A stretch of 64,000 nucleotides of DNA from Wurfbainia villosa (GCA_025175895.1 CM045993.1:47062621-47126620); one strand, 5' to 3'; shown: positions 1 to 10,676, counted from the first letter of the stretch. Made by a program: numbers and translations. Notes: generated by a model not told the origin, from the sequence alone.

Positions 1-1380
1 TTGAAGATGACAAATCCATCATTTTGTAGTTTCAGTTTAACCGTCCTTTGTTTACAGTCAATAATGGCCTCGTACCGGGTCAACCAATCCATACCCAGAA
101 TTACATCAAAGTCCACCATCTCTAATACAATAAGTTCGGCGTACACTGTATAGTTCTGCATCCTTATCGGACAGTTCCTCACTATTCTATTGCTGGTCAG
201 TTCTTCCCCCGAAGGCAAGGACACGTTATAGCCGGTAGCCATCCAATCACATGAAATACCTAGTTTTGCAATGTAGGCCACCGATATGAAAGAGTGTGTA
301 GCTCCAGAATCAATTAAGGCATGAGCAGGTAGGTTGACAATAGAAATTCTACCTGTGATGATGGCCGAATCCGGATCCACCTGCTCCTGTGTCATAGCAT
401 ACACCCTTCCTCTAGTTGGCTCTTTGAGCTGAGGGCAGTTCATAGCAAAGTGCCCAGACTTCTTGCACTTGTAGCACACATCTGAACCCACCAAACACTG
501 ACCTGCATGAGTCTTATCGCATTTGGGACACTGAGTTTTCCTTTCTCCCTTGAAGACAGTATGGTCGACTGGTCGGGGTTCCTGGGGTCGCTGTCGTGGT
601 TGCGTTTGAAACTGTGGTTGTTTGCCTCAAAACTGGATCGGTGCAAACTTCTTCTGACTCAACGCAGGAGGTTCCCTTCCCTGGTAACTAGACCTCTTAG
701 CCTGTACTTCCTTTATCATGTCATTCCTGTCCCTCTCTGCCATCAGAGCCTGATCCACAACCTCTCTGAAGGTGGTAACTCGACTCACCCTGACATCATG
801 GCGAATGGCTGCCCTCAATCCCTCAGTGAAATGTTTCAGCTCCTCTACTGGTTGACTGGCAATCATAGGTACAAAATACCGCCCCTTCTCGAATTCCTTG
901 ACATACTCAGCCACTGTCCGGTCCCCTTGGCGAAGCTCTAGGAATTCCCTGGCCATTCGGGTTCTGGTGTCAGCAGTGAAGTATTTACCATAAAATACCT
1001 CCTTGAATTCAACCCAAGTAACTGTAGCTAAATCCACCGCTGAACGTGCACCCTCCCACCATATCCGAGCATCGCCCCGCAACATGAATATGGCGCACCT
1101 CACCTTGTCAGCATCCGTAAGCTGCATGAAGTCATATATCGTCTCCAATGATCGAATCCATTACTTCCTTAAACTCTGTCGGTCCAAGATCCCTGAACTT
1201 CTTGTAAACTGGGTTCACACTGGCTGTGGGACCATTGTGGGTGTTTCCATGCTCACTGGCTCTCAACAGCCGTTGGATTTGTTCTCCCTGAATCCGACTC
1301 TGTTCCTACATAATTGCGGCAAGCTCAGCGAGAAACTGACTACTCTGCCCCACTTCACCATTGTTTCTTCGGCCCGCCAT
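1..1380 (-). pseudogene. Ty3/gypsy gag with zinc knuckle and aspartic protease (partial)
   Basis: The product would be the capsid/nucleocapsid polyprotein followed by retropepsin. The likely ATG is at 1380. Codon 25 is a TAG at 1306-1308, and a frameshift lies near 1150, just before the well-preserved capsid stretch (1148-627) that contains ARIWWEGA and ELRQGDRTVAEYVKEFEK, typical of the retrotransposon gag family. A second frame change precedes the knuckle CX2CX4HX4C (CYKCKKSGHFAMNC, about 480-435). The protease follows with LIDSGATHSFIS (about 320-285) and VILGMDWL (about 95-70), open to position 1. Known from the family: D in DSGA is the catalytic aspartate. I infer an inactive copy because of the stop and the two frameshifts. 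The RT part is beyond the window edge. Confidence 0.88.
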
Positions 1381-1552
1381 TCTCCTATAAAACCCGATAC
1401 CTGCATCGTTATCTCCAATTTGTACATAAACCTAAATATGATTACATTAAGACTACTACTTGAAAAGTAAATTTAAAGCTTACAAACGCGGAGATGGATG
1501 TATCTGAGTTTTTGATGAGATTGCATGCACACACTGTCCTTTAGGATCGTTC

Positions 1553-1564
1553 GCTCTGATACCA
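1553..1564 (-). other. Primer binding site of Gypsy-L
   Basis: On the minus strand this reads TGGTATCAGAGC, the complement of the 3' end of initiator tRNA-Met, two bases after the LTR end (CTTTTCA). It fixes orientation and the LTR boundary at 1567. Confidence 0.88.
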
Positions 1565-2441
1565 ACTGAAAAGACTTAACCCAATATGCATATACTTAAT
1601 CCCCCAGTCACACATCAATATTACCCATTATACACAAGATCGAAATGCCCGGCACAAAATTTATTTTATTCCATCCAGTTTAGCAGTCTCAATTACACAC
1701 TTAACCCTCTCAACCTGAGGAAAAAAAAATAGAACATCAAAATCATCTCCCCTCAAACTGGAAACCCTGTTTCGTAGATGCCCCGGACAATGTGTGCCAT
1801 GCACATCATCATCTCCTTAGTTACACCACCTCCGCTTCTTGCATCTCAATCTGAGTATCCTGATCCCTACCTGAAATTGTTATGTGATATCATGAGTTCA
1901 CAACCCAGTAAGTAGATCAATGATAGAGATATACACAGGGAGGAAAATTCAACAGGGAACATATATCTCTACAACTGTAAATGTAACTACTATAGCTCAA
2001 CATACATTTTCGGTTACACCTTCTGTAAGTCAATTTGAAACATAACCAATACTTTTAACAACATGCCATTATAACAAGTACTGCGAACCCAATCATGCCT
2101 TTCTGTTATGCTAACTGTACCTAAACATAAACCCTCGTGGTACCTCACATTATGCATTTAAAATGCTGAGCCAGTCAAATACCTTAATTTCTTGTGCAAT
2201 CCTGAGGTACCTCTAGAAAGAAACTAAGGGAATCAGTCATCAGTCATTAGTCAATCTATCAATTTGGGTGGGCCCTCCCCGGAGCTCAACCCGGGCAGCC
2301 CAACCCGTCCAGGCACCACTAATGCTCATGTACATACAGTTAGCTAACTAAGAATTTCTGTCATTTTCTATCATACTCAGTCACAGAAGGATAACATAGA
2401 ACATCATGAATGGACGTGTATATATATATATCTATATATAG

Positions 2442-2708
2442 CATCTAACCTCATACACAGGTAGATGTTAATATAACTTATTCACATAACATCGAAGCAT
2501 AAGAAAGATCTGATGAACATTTTAGCTAAAAAAAATAAGAACATTAAACATCATAGGTGAACAAATATATATCTATATATAGCATCTAACCTCATACACA
2601 GGTAGATGGTAATTACACATATATACATATACCATCTAACCTCATACACAGGTAGATGGTAATTACACACATATACATATAACATCTAACCTCATACACA
2701 GGTAGATG
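2442..2708. repeat. Four copies of a CATCTA...TAGATG dyad
   Basis: A 26-bp word with CATCTA at one end and its complement TAGATG at the other occurs at 2442-2467, 2583-2608, 2633-2658 and 2683-2708. The last three form an exact 50-bp tandem. Each copy can form a 6-bp stem. The function is unknown. Confidence 0.85.
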
Positions 2709-3926
2709 ATATTTATCACATATTACATATCATTTACAGCATTAAGAAAAATCTTATAAAGGATTAACTAAACATGCTAACTGAGAACACATATAGCAGG
2801 AATCATCTACAGACATAAAGCTCATATACATACTAACTTTTATATCCACCCTAGCATGATGATTCATTTCCAACAAACTACTCCTTACCTCTATTAAACA
2901 TTTATCTGGCTATTAACTGAAGATTTAACCCTCATATACATCGCTCGGCACACCCAATTCATTATGACCCCAACATGTGTATACTCCGTTATTATCACCC
3001 TACCGGATGAAACCCTCAATACCAATCCACGCTTAAATTCATCAAAAATGATCCTAAAATCCTAAACCGATCCCCTTCCCTTCCAACGACACCAATATGT
3101 TTACCCATTCCTTTTCCCTGCTCTTCACCTGCCGAGAACCCTAATCCACCGATTCCGATCACCCCCATCTAGAATTCCCATTATAGCCCAAGGATTTAAA
3201 TCCCTAGCCACCTCCCGAGATCTCTCTGCTCCTCACCTCCTTCAAGTCGACGGAAAAACAGCTTCACCGATTGCCATAGCTCCGTCCATTCCAAACTACC
3301 GAAATCCCCCCCCCCCCATAAACCCTGCTAGAACACAATCTAGAAACCAAACGCCCAGACCCGATTAAATCCCGACATCCCTGCTCCTCACCTCCTTCAA
3401 GCCGACGGGATCCAAGCTCCACCGGTTTCTCCAGCTCCGTCCAATCCAAACCTACCTGAATCCCCCCCTATGACCCTACTAGAACACCATCTGGCAACCC
3501 ATTCCACCGACACGATGAAATCCCCAAAACCCTGACTCAATCTCGCCGCAACAGTCCCACTGTGAAAATCTACAGAACTCACCGCCCTCGCCAACCCTAG
3601 CCAAAGACTACTCACCGTGAAGAGGAAGGAGGAGGGTTAGTGTAGCTCCGACAGCTTGGCATCGTCTCCGGCGGAGGGGATTCGACAATCGCCTCTTTTC
3701 GTCGGCTGCGGCGGCCCGCGAGCAGAAGGTGGGTCGTGCGAACGAAAAAGAAGGGAAAAAGAAAAAGAAAAGGAAAATAAAAAGGGTTCGGCCCGGTTAA
3801 ATGGGTTTTAGGGTTTTTTCCCCTTCATGCCCCTCAACGGTGATTATTTAGGGTATAAATAGACCCCGAAATTTATCCTCCTTTTCCGATGACATACGCC
3901 CGTGTATTTTTATCATTTTATTATTG

Positions 3927-3929
<3 letters not shown>

Positions 3930-3963
<34 letters not shown>
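3930..3963. repeat. (TTA)n microsatellite
   Basis: About eleven uninterrupted TTA/ATT units lie close to the outer end of the Gypsy-L LTR. Confidence 0.9.
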
Positions 3964-3964
<1 letters not shown>

Positions 3965-3980
3965 TTTTCGAGACTTGACA

Positions 3981-4347
3981 ACGACGGTTTCTAACCGTCC
4001 GATCTTGACCTAGACCTTCCACAGGAAGTCTTAGTCGGATCGCCGCCTACGGTCGTCCCCGTACAGAGGACACGACCTTACCATCTCTCACTCACATGAG
4101 CTTACCTCGATTCTTACTGTGTCGCTTTCACTTCTGGCCTTCCACTCGATTCCTTCGGCTCCCTCCAAAGTCATTCGAGTGTCGCCCGACCACCGCGGCT
4201 TCCTCCGGGTGTCGCTAGCCTTCAGCTCTAGCTTTAATACTTTTCTGCACACTCGATTTAGCTCGTGAGATAACGATGTAAACTTAACTTTGTGTCTTTG
4301 CCATAATCAAAACACAGGTTCGATTATCTAGTGCCCCTGCACCAACA
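3981..4347 (-). repeat. LTR-N: fragment of a SIRE-type LTR (Gag-A family)
   Basis: On the minus strand it starts TGTTGGTGCAGGGGCACTAG and continues through the same U3 text as the Gag-A LTR (62565 downward) and the LTR at 13264 downward, including a conserved AGGTCTAGGTC region near 4005. It is cut at 3981 by Gypsy-L, and the rest lies left of the window. Its start abuts LTR-M, so N inserted into M. Confidence 0.8.
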
Positions 4348-4671
4348 CAAAATCGTTAGCGCAAGCGGATACTAATAAACAAGACAAGCAAATCAAAACA
4401 ACAATAAAAACAAGGCTAACACAATATATAACATGGTTCACAGCTACGCCGCTAATCCACGGTCCCCGATTCGTCCTCGGTGAATCACTCCGCAACCAAT
4501 CCACTATTGGTCTCTCCTTTGCACCAAGCTAGGTGGAGGTAACCCTTACAACTCAAGAACACTCCTTCTTTTACAATTGATGTGAAAGAAACTAGAAGAA
4601 GGAGTTTATCACTTGTAGAGCACTTGGATGATGATTTGGAATATAAGCATTAGCCATCCAAAAGCCCACAC

Positions 4672-4691
4672 CCTCTCTTTTTATAGAGAGG
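4672..4691 (-). promoter_or_regulatory. TATA box region of LTR-M
   Basis: On the minus strand TATAAAAAGAGAGG follows the palindrome array by about 25 bp. The 20-bp block CCTCTCTTTTTATAGAGAGG is itself nearly palindromic. This is a candidate core promoter by position and sequence only. Confidence 0.5.
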
Positions 4692-4714
4692 GCTGATTTC
4701 TTCTCGTTGGCTGC

Positions 4715-4937
4715 CACCAGTCGACTGCTGCCCTTGGCAGTCGACTGTCGCCACTACAACGGCCTCCGAACACGTCGGATCCCGACCGTTGTAGTCCAAC
4801 GGATCCCTTGGCAGTCGACTGATGTAACCATCAGTCGACTGCTGCCTCCGTAGTCGACTGCCCAGTCGGCTATGAGCGGTTCTGTGGCCCAAACCCTCTT
4901 GACCAGTCGACTGCTGCCTTCAGCAGTCGACTGATGG
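4715..4937. repeat. CAGTCGACTG palindrome array in LTR-M
   Basis: Seven copies of the palindromic core AGTCGACTG, most as full CAGTCGACTG, occur in about 220 bp, directly upstream (in element orientation) of the TATA-like sequence. Spacing is irregular and flanks vary (CTG, ATG, TCG), so this is not a simple tandem repeat. Confidence 0.85.
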
Positions 4938-5058
4938 TCTTGGCGAATTACTAAGTCCTACACGACTTCAATGCACATATCAAATCACAATAACAAACTA
5001 ACTTAAACCCTTTGCCACACACATCAAAACCATATCACGGCAAGAGATTGCCCTAACA

Positions 5059-5293
5059 GTGTGTGCTCACTAGAGCTCACTCGAGCTCAATCCGTGGAGT
5101 AGGAACCTTAAGGTTTTGAACCACATTATATCTTCGTGTTAATTATATATTGTGTTCTTGTTGTTGTGTATTTGTTTCTATCATTATATATTTCGCTGCG
5201 TACACTAACAATTGTAGAAGCACGCGATCGAATTCCATCATCAAGCGAAAACGTGCCATTCACCCCCCTCTAGCGCTCACCGAAGTTCCTACA
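5059..5293 (+). repeat. 3' portion of the Gag-K 5' LTR
   Basis: The text from GTGTGTGCTCACTAG through ATCCGTGGAGTAGGAACC and the end CACCGAAGTTCCTACA aligns with the last part of the Gag-E LTR. The upstream part was displaced by LTR-M. Confidence 0.75.
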
Positions 5294-5295
5294 AT

Positions 5296-5307
5296 TGGTA
5301 TTAGAGC
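5296..5307 (+). other. Primer binding site of Gag-K
   Basis: TGGTATTAGAGC is one C-to-T change from the initiator-Met type TGGTATCAGAGC and lies 2 bp after the LTR end ACA. Confidence 0.8.
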
Positions 5308-5357
5308 TAGGAGCTCTTCACCGGCTCACATCCATGGGAGAACGCTAGAGGAAGAAG

Positions 5358-6981
5358 ATGATGATTGAAGAAAGATTGGGGGATGATATCAATGTGCCAC
5401 CACTATACGAACTCTATGGAGCAAAGGATTTTGAGCTATGGGTGGTAAGGATGAAATATTTCCTTATGTGCGATTATCATAATTGGATTAATGTGATGGT
5501 AGGGTTCGATGCTTCAAAGGAAGAAGAAGGAAAAAGGCTTAAGAAGAAGAAGTGGAGGAAAGAACAACTCCAATACTAAAACATAAATAACAAGGTAATG
5601 GGTATATTACTTAGTGTAATCCCTAATGATATTTTATGTAGATTAGAAGATTGTAAAGATGTCAAGGAGATTTGGAGCAAGCTTGCTAAGCTCCATAAAG
5701 AACCCTCAATGGTTCAAGAGATAGAGGAGCCCAAGGAACAAGAATGTACTTCGGCTCAATTGGACAAGGAGACTGAAGAAGCAAGTTCATCATCCTCACA
5801 AGAGTGTGAGGATTTGGAGGTTGAGAGGCCATCAACATCCAAGGTAGAAGAAGAATTGGAGGAAAGCTCCCTCCACCTCTAGGATTGTGGGGGAGGAGAG
5901 AACTTCCACACCGGAGCCAACTCAAGAGGAATCATCTACCTCTAGTCGAGAAGATAAAGAAGCTCAAAATTCCACCACCATTGACCTAGGTAACTCAAGC
6001 ACCTTAATAAATAATAAAAATCATATTATGTGCTTTGAGTGTAGGGGATATGGGTACCATAAGAGCAATTGCCCTAAGAAGGTCAAGAAGGCTCCTCTGG
6101 CACCAAAAGTTAACAAAAATTCAAAGGATGCCAGTGCCTCAGCTAGGAAAGGAAGAGCAAGGAGTATATCATTTACTTCAAATGCCATCAAAAAGGGCAC
6201 TATAGAGGCCAATTCCCTAAGAGAAAGCAAACCAAGGGACAAGAAGGAGCATCACATGCAGGGGGAGATTCTAAAGCAAACCCTAAGGTAAAATTTAGTA
6301 ATGCACCTTCCATATTTTATAATGAAAAGCATGCTAGGAATAATCTTGCTATTGTTCATAAAGAGCATGCTAGAAATATGTTTTATTGCTTAGGTACAAA
6401 ATCTTGCAATTTTAGAAATAAGAAGAAATTTGGGACTAATATCTCTAAAACAATTTTACCTAAGGGAAGTATTAGGAAGATAGAAGACCATCTAGGCTTT
6501 AATCCTAAAAATCATATACATATGCCTAGAAAGAACAAACCTACTCAAGGAAATAACGAGCCCACAAAATTAGAAAAATTGGAGTTTGAAAATCAAGTTT
6601 TGAGGTCAAAACTTGAGAAGAAGGAGAAGACCCTTAGGAAGATGCAAAGTCAAATTCAAGGGTCTAATGATCAAAGACTAAGACCTAAGAAACAAGAACC
6701 ATCCAAGGGAAAGAAAGATTTGGATTACAAACCTAAACCCAAGAAGATCTATCATAATGTTCCATTTGATTATGAAACTCAACCTAGGTTTAGGAAAACC
6801 AAGGTTACTAGGGAAGTTATCCCTGAGGGTAACCAAGGTGTGTGCCTAGTGGCTAAGGTTTCAAGGAAACTTAGGGAAGTCACTAAAAAGGTTACAAAGG
6901 GAGTTACCTCTAGAGTTAACTTAGGCAAGACCACAATGACCAAGACTTCTAAGCCTAGAAGGGTCATTAGAAGGGTATCTA
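5358..6981 (+). pseudogene. SIRE-like gag of Gag-K, frameshifted
   Basis: This is a nucleocapsid/capsid polyprotein in several frames: 5358-5579 (LYGAKDFELWVVRMKYFLM, the N-terminal capsid motif), 5598-5882 (IPNDILCRLEDCKDVKEIWSKL), 5887-6291 with a zinc knuckle (CFECRGYGYHKSNC, near 6031) and 6378-6989, a basic region with a heptad-like stretch (LEFENQVLRSKLEKKEKTL). The knuckle has five residues between the second Cys and His and three between His and the last Cys, as if HY became YH. A second, decayed knuckle (FKCHQKGHYRGQF) can be read in another frame near 6168-6225 with two Cys lost. The Gag-E homologue has both knuckles. The gene is cut by Copia-C before its C-terminal WIPK motif. Confidence 0.82.
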
Positions 6982-7160
6982 TGATATAATTGAGAGGTGT
7001 CCTAAGGCAATCGCCTTATAAGTTATTAATAAAATTCACTATTTGAGAATTCATTATCTATGTATTTGATTGGATCTTAAACTCATGTACTAAAGTCCAC
7101 AATACGATGCATAGCATGAGAGAAATTGTGATTGGATCACAATTAGTGGGTATCTCATCA

Positions 7161-7180
7161 TGTGTAAATGTGCAAGTATT
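7161..7180. repeat. SINE target-site duplication, left copy
   Basis: TGTGTAAATGTGCAAGTATT is identical to 7451-7470. At 20 bp it is far longer than the 5-bp LTR-element duplications elsewhere in the window and is typical of target-primed (LINE-mobilised) insertion. Confidence 0.92.
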
Positions 7181-7450
7181 TTTTTTTTTGATTAACCTGT
7201 GGTATCGGGCTTGCGCCCACTAATCCACAGGGCCAACCGGCCCCGCCCCAAGGCCTTCAACTAGAGTCCTTACCGGTTGACGAGGGTAAATCGGGAGGAT
7301 GGGTGGCCCGTGGCGTACGAGCTCATGGGCGCCTGATGGGCCGACCACGCTGGGACAGGGGGGCATCGAGCACCACCACCGGCCCAGCGCGCGCTGCTAA
7401 TGGGCGGAATCGACCCCAGGCATATCCAGAGGAGGTCTTCGCTCGGAACC
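7181..7450 (-). mobile_element. SINE (tRNA-derived type), 270 bp
   Basis: Reading on the minus strand, the element starts GGTTCCGAGCGAAGACC, has a box-B-like GGGTCGATTCC about 36 bp in (RNA polymerase III internal promoter), a GC-rich body, a CGGTTGACGAGG-type region, and ends ...CACAGGTTAATC followed by an A tail (nine T on the plus strand). A perfect 20-bp duplication flanks it. It is far richer in G and C than the surrounding LTR. Box A is not obvious to me. It splits the Copia-C LTR, so it is younger than Copia-C. The family name is not recognised. Confidence 0.85.
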
Positions 7451-7470
7451 TGTGTAAATGTGCAAGTATT
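7451..7470. repeat. SINE target-site duplication, right copy
   Basis: Identical to 7161-7180. Copia-C LTR sequence resumes immediately at 7471. Confidence 0.92.
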
Positions 7471-8624
7471 GAAACTATCCCTAGTTGATGAATTGATGAG
7501 TATGGACATCATCAATTCTGTGAGACAAGCAAATGTTATGTGATGCATGCGAACGCGACCTCAAATCTCGCGATGGGAATCGTCGAGGACTCAAAGTGTG
7601 TTCTTGCACTCAACGCTCGCAAGTGCACGGATGTCGTTAAGTAATAAATAGATTATCAATTTCACAGAGACTGAGATTCGAGTACTGATTGATCAGTGGA
7701 CGATGTTGTTCGAAGTTAAGTTCTAAGGTTTGTGGTTACAAGGTTGACGGTGGTCATAACTCCAATATCATATGGAGGAAGTGAAGGTTGGTTCGAGGTT
7801 CAAAAAGGGATTCTAGGACTTCAGTTTCACTTGTGCATCATGGAACATAATATCAGTTAAATGTTGACTGGTTCTCTAATTATGGTCTTGTGGAAGGGAT
7901 ATCATACACTTTCCCGATGAACTCTTCTCTATCGGGAACTACTTGCTCCTAACAAGCAAACCTTTCGAATCAGCAAAGCTCAGAGGGTTGATACCGTTGG
8001 GAGCCCCCTGTCACTAAGGTCCCTCAACCCTTCTAGAGTTAATTTCTCCTACTGTGGCCACCCTATATTGTTAAGATAGGATAGATGGTACGAGGATGCC
8101 AAATCAATCCCTATGAAGAGTCAAAACGTATCCCATTTCCTACTCCATCATACCCTTCTATCTACGGTTACCGGAGAGGGGACAACCACTAGGTTCCTCC
8201 TTAGTTCTCCTAGATCTTTGATACAAGGGCTGCCACCCCTTGTATCGGCTATGCACAATAGACAAAAAACCAAAACACAATCGTCATCAATCCAAATAAC
8301 AAAAATTGCAAATATAAATTCAAAGACGAAACATATATTCAACTAGCATGTTCTATGCACACAAGTAACTCCCTAATCCTAGAATCAGAGCATCTACTCC
8401 ATAAAAGAAAGAGAAGAAACACATGGCATGATTGAATTCATCATTACAATGCAAAAGATGTATAGAAAATATATTACAGTGCTCTTTGGTTCTTTTCTCC
8501 AGCGTTGGAGTGTAGAATTTGGTCCTCTAGCTGCTTCCTTCCTCCCCGTTGCGAGTTTTCGTTGCTTTTTAGGGATCGGTATGCCATCTTGGCTGTCGAG
8601 CCTCCCCCTAGGGTTTAGGCGTGA

Positions 8625-8638
8625 CCTTTTTTATATAG
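8625..8638 (-). promoter_or_regulatory. TATA box of the Gyp-F LTR
   Basis: On the minus strand CTATATAAAAAAGG lies downstream of the CACACGG/CCGTGTG dyad region (8697-8780). The 5' LTR copy at 27503-27512 reads CTATATAAGG. Confidence 0.6.
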
Positions 8639-8696
8639 ACTTGAGGCCAGCGCCGCCCGAATCCATGAAAAAACCCTAGTCGCAACGAAAAATGCC

Positions 8697-8780
8697 TGCG
8701 CGACACGGCCAAGATGTGTGTGTTGCTGAGTTGGTTGGGCATGACTGTGTGATTTCACACGGCCAGGTCGTGCCTCTCTT
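8697..8780. repeat. CACACGG/CCGTGTG dyads in the Gyp-F LTR
   Basis: The words GACACGGCC, TGTGTGATTTCACACGGCC and GGTCGTGCC form overlapping dyads. In the 5' LTR the matching region (27576-27630) has CACACGATCGTGTG, a perfect 14-bp palindrome, and CGTGTGATTTCACACG. Related words recur in the Gyp-F interior (10660-10760) and in the Copia-C LTR. Confidence 0.75.
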
Positions 8781-8993
8781 CGTTCTGCTTGTCGAGCCTT
8801 CCATTTTCTACAAAAGTGTGTCGTTTATCCCATAAAATGATGTACTGCACACAAAAGCACAAAGAGCATATGTCTGAACTAGAAAATAGAAAATGCATGC
8901 AAAACAAAGTACGATATGCATGAAACAAGTATAAAATGCAGTGAGATGTGAGTGAAAACTACTCCTAAAACCCTATATATTTTGCTCATATCA

Positions 8994-9010
8994 ATTCCCC
9001 AGACTTAAAT
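8994..9010 (-). other. Polypurine tract of Gyp-F
   Basis: On the minus strand AAGTCTGGGGAAT lies directly before the 3' LTR start TGATATGAGC. This sets the element's orientation together with the PBS at 20927-20944. Confidence 0.65.
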
Positions 9011-9258
9011 CTTTGCTTGTCCTCAAGCAAACCTCAGTGCCATGAAATTTTAAAAAGCATTGTTCCATACTTAACATGTCAACTAGATTTATCAAGTGGT
9101 ATTTTCAATAAAAGCAAAATAGATATGTTCTAAAAATTCACTAAGTTAGCTTCTCGTGCACGTACTAAGCGAATATTCTTAAGGGATACTTGTTCCATAG
9201 TAAGTTAAGTCGTCATCTTATAGCTTTTCTATGGTCTTCGTATCTTTGGCACTTACCT

Positions 9259-9538
9259 GCCCAAAGCGAGGGTCGTTCCCTAGATCTAGCACAAAGTCTC
9301 AAAGGCGTGCTCAGTATTGAGAGAAATTAGTATGTGTTTCCCTAGTAACCTAACTCAGTCTCAAAGGGGCACCTAGCCATTTCCACCCACGGCAACTACT
9401 GCCCAAAGCGAGGGTCGTTTCCTAGATCTAGCACAAAGTCTCAAAGGCGTGCTCGGTATTGAGAGAAATTAGTATGTGTTTCCCTAGTAACCTAACTCGG
9501 TCTCAAAGACACTTAGCCATTTCCACCCACGGCAACTA
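9259..9538. repeat. 143-bp tandem duplication in Gyp-F
   Basis: Two copies begin TGCCCAAAGCGAGGGTCGTT at 9259 and 9402 and differ by a few bases. The stretch 9011-10310 otherwise holds only this repeat, an AT microsatellite and AT-rich text with no ORF that I can support. Confidence 0.85.
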
Positions 9539-9552
9539 TTTTTTTATCCATC

Positions 9553-9555
<3 letters not shown>

Positions 9556-9633
<78 letters not shown>
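9556..9633. repeat. (AT)n microsatellite
   Basis: About 38 uninterrupted AT units form the longest simple repeat in the window. An apparent tyrosine/isoleucine-rich ORF across it is an artefact. Confidence 0.97.
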
Positions 9634-10310
9634 CTTTTGTTCTTCTCCTGCTCAGATTTTGATTTTTCCAAATAGGCTTACACAATTCGAGCATCTCCAG
9701 TAACTAAAGTGCTAAATCTAAAGTCACTTATGGATTCCAAAGTACTAGACTACTGGAATGAATCATTACTATATATGTACTAGATTCTTCCTTTCAGAAT
9801 ATTCATCAAGTGTAAGTGTAAAAATAAAAGCTAACCAGTGCAAGTCTAGAACATTCGTTAGAGCTTATAAAGTAAAATACCATGAGATAAATAAAGTTAA
9901 GCTACCTATGGAAACAATTCGCAAAGAGATCTTAAAAATACTACTGAGACAGCTTAAAGATAGCAAAAACTAAGTGCTGAAAGAAACTAAACACTATATG
10001 CATGAATAGATGAATGCAAACTAAAACTAAAAAAATGCAAGTATTAAGAAAGAAACTACTGCTAGAAATAAAATAAATCAAAACTTGGGGTCTCCCCCCA
10101 GACTTGTATGAAGCTATACCTCTAATATGGCGGTCGAGGTGGGAAGTCCAGCAGTCTCGGCATGTCGGGCTACTGGGAAAATCTGGTTCTCAACCGCTGA
10201 TGTCACATGTACATGTGGTCGATCTGAGAGCTGGTGGATGCAGTGGCTGCTCTGTGCTCTTCCTCTCGGGCCCACTGTGCCTGCTAGGCATGCATGTGCT
10301 ACCGAACCTC

Positions 10311-10676
10311 TTAGTGATATGTGGCCTCCTCCTGGCGATGGGTAGCTTCCTCCTGGAAATAGATACGAGCCTCATTGTAGAACTCCTCAGCTCGCTGGAA
10401 GTGCTCCCATAAACCCTGAAACTCCGCCTGCATGTAAGAGTTGTGATCCTTCCATCGCTGCCCCTGTGTCTGCTGCTCGGCATATATGTCATCGAGGCAT
10501 GATTGGAACTCTGAGAAGTCATAGGCAGATATGCCTGCATCCTGCTCAAAAGTAGGAAAAGAAGGTGGTGCAGGTGCAGGCTCTCTACGTGGACTAGGTG
10601 AGCTCCTATACCTATAAAAATAAACACACGGTGCGTCCCTTTTTTTCCCTTGCGCGACATGGCCGCGTGCAAACAC
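10311..10676 (-). pseudogene. Small ORF of Gyp-F, function unknown
   Basis: This open stretch of up to 121 codons encodes a Pro/Arg-rich start (RSSPSPRREPAPAPPSFP) and a Gln/Glu-rich helical tail (RAEEFYNEARIYFQEEATHR). It lies on the element's coding strand between the first ORF and the PPT, where Athila/Tat-type elements may carry extra ORFs. No catalytic motif, signal peptide or membrane segment is visible, so I do not call it env-like. Its start is uncertain: the first residues run through the CACACGG dyad words at 10660-10760. It could be the C-terminal remnant of a longer protein. Confidence 0.45.

Larger units (their letters stand above)
1..3980 (-). mobile_element. Gypsy-L: Ty3/gypsy LTR retrotransposon, 5' part
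   Basis: The element reads on the minus strand: LTR (3980 to 1567), 2-bp spacer, tRNA-iMet-type PBS, gag, zinc knuckle and retropepsin. It runs off the left edge before reverse transcriptase. It starts TGTCAAG and the LTR ends CTTTTCA. It interrupts a SIRE-type LTR at 3981, and the flanking 5 bp are ACGAC; the partner duplication lies outside the window. The order gag then protease with an ILGMDWL motif is Ty3/gypsy. A chromovirus of the Tekay/Del type would fit the 2.4-kb LTR, but this is a guess because the pol and chromodomain are not in view. Confidence 0.88.
1567..3980 (-). repeat. 5' LTR of Gypsy-L (2414 bp)
   Basis: The LTR is bounded by TGTCAAG at 3980 and CTTTTCA at 1567. It holds a TTA microsatellite at its start, a duplicated block of about 115 bp (3226-3340 and 3379-3495, both beginning CTGCTCCTCACCTCC), and a dyad repeat cluster (2442-2708). 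Small ORFs at 3264-3615 fall inside it and look accidental. The partner LTR is out of view, so the age cannot be estimated. Confidence 0.8.
4348..5058 (-). repeat. LTR-M: fragment of a Gag-G-like LTR
   Basis: On the minus strand it begins TGTTAGGGCAATC at 5058 and matches the start of the Gag-G LTR (GTGTGGCAAAGGGTTTAAGTT and the following text), then a palindrome array, then a TATA-like TATAAAAAGAG. It is truncated at 4348 by LTR-N. It sits inside the Gag-K LTR: sequence at 5059 onward resumes E/K-family LTR text. The start of this LTR and its orientation are clear, but the internal part is not in the window. Confidence 0.78.
5059..6981 (+). mobile_element. Gag-K: copia-type element, 5' part
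   Basis: Partial 5' LTR (5059-5293), PBS (5296-5307) and a decayed gag in plus orientation belong to the same family as Gag-E: the LTR end and the gag text match the Gag-E sequence on the minus strand. Copia-C interrupts it at 6981, in the word GGTATCTA that Gag-E shares before the two diverge. The 3' part would lie beyond the right edge, so whether it had a pol gene is unknown. Confidence 0.82.
7541..8993 (-). repeat. 3' LTR of Gyp-F (1453 bp)
   Basis: It is bounded by TGATGCATGCGAACGCG at 7541 and TTGCTCATATCA at 8993. It aligns along its length with the split copy at 20951-27864. Many scattered substitutions between the two suggest an old insertion. Confidence 0.88.

Noticed and set aside
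3264..3615. Two minus-strand ORFs of 60-70 codons
   Set aside because: They lie in the duplicated GC-rich block of the Gypsy-L LTR, with no recognisable motif and no conservation argument.
3851..3859. TATAAATAG on the plus strand
   Set aside because: Gypsy-L is in minus orientation and this lies only about 130 bp inside its LTR start; on the coding strand it reads CTATTTATA. I could not assign it as the promoter.
9559..9662. Hydrophobic Tyr/Ile repeat protein
   Set aside because: Product of the (AT)n microsatellite.
10311..10676. Env-like protein in Gyp-F
   Set aside because: Position would fit an Athila-type third ORF, but there is no signal peptide, membrane segment or cysteine pattern.
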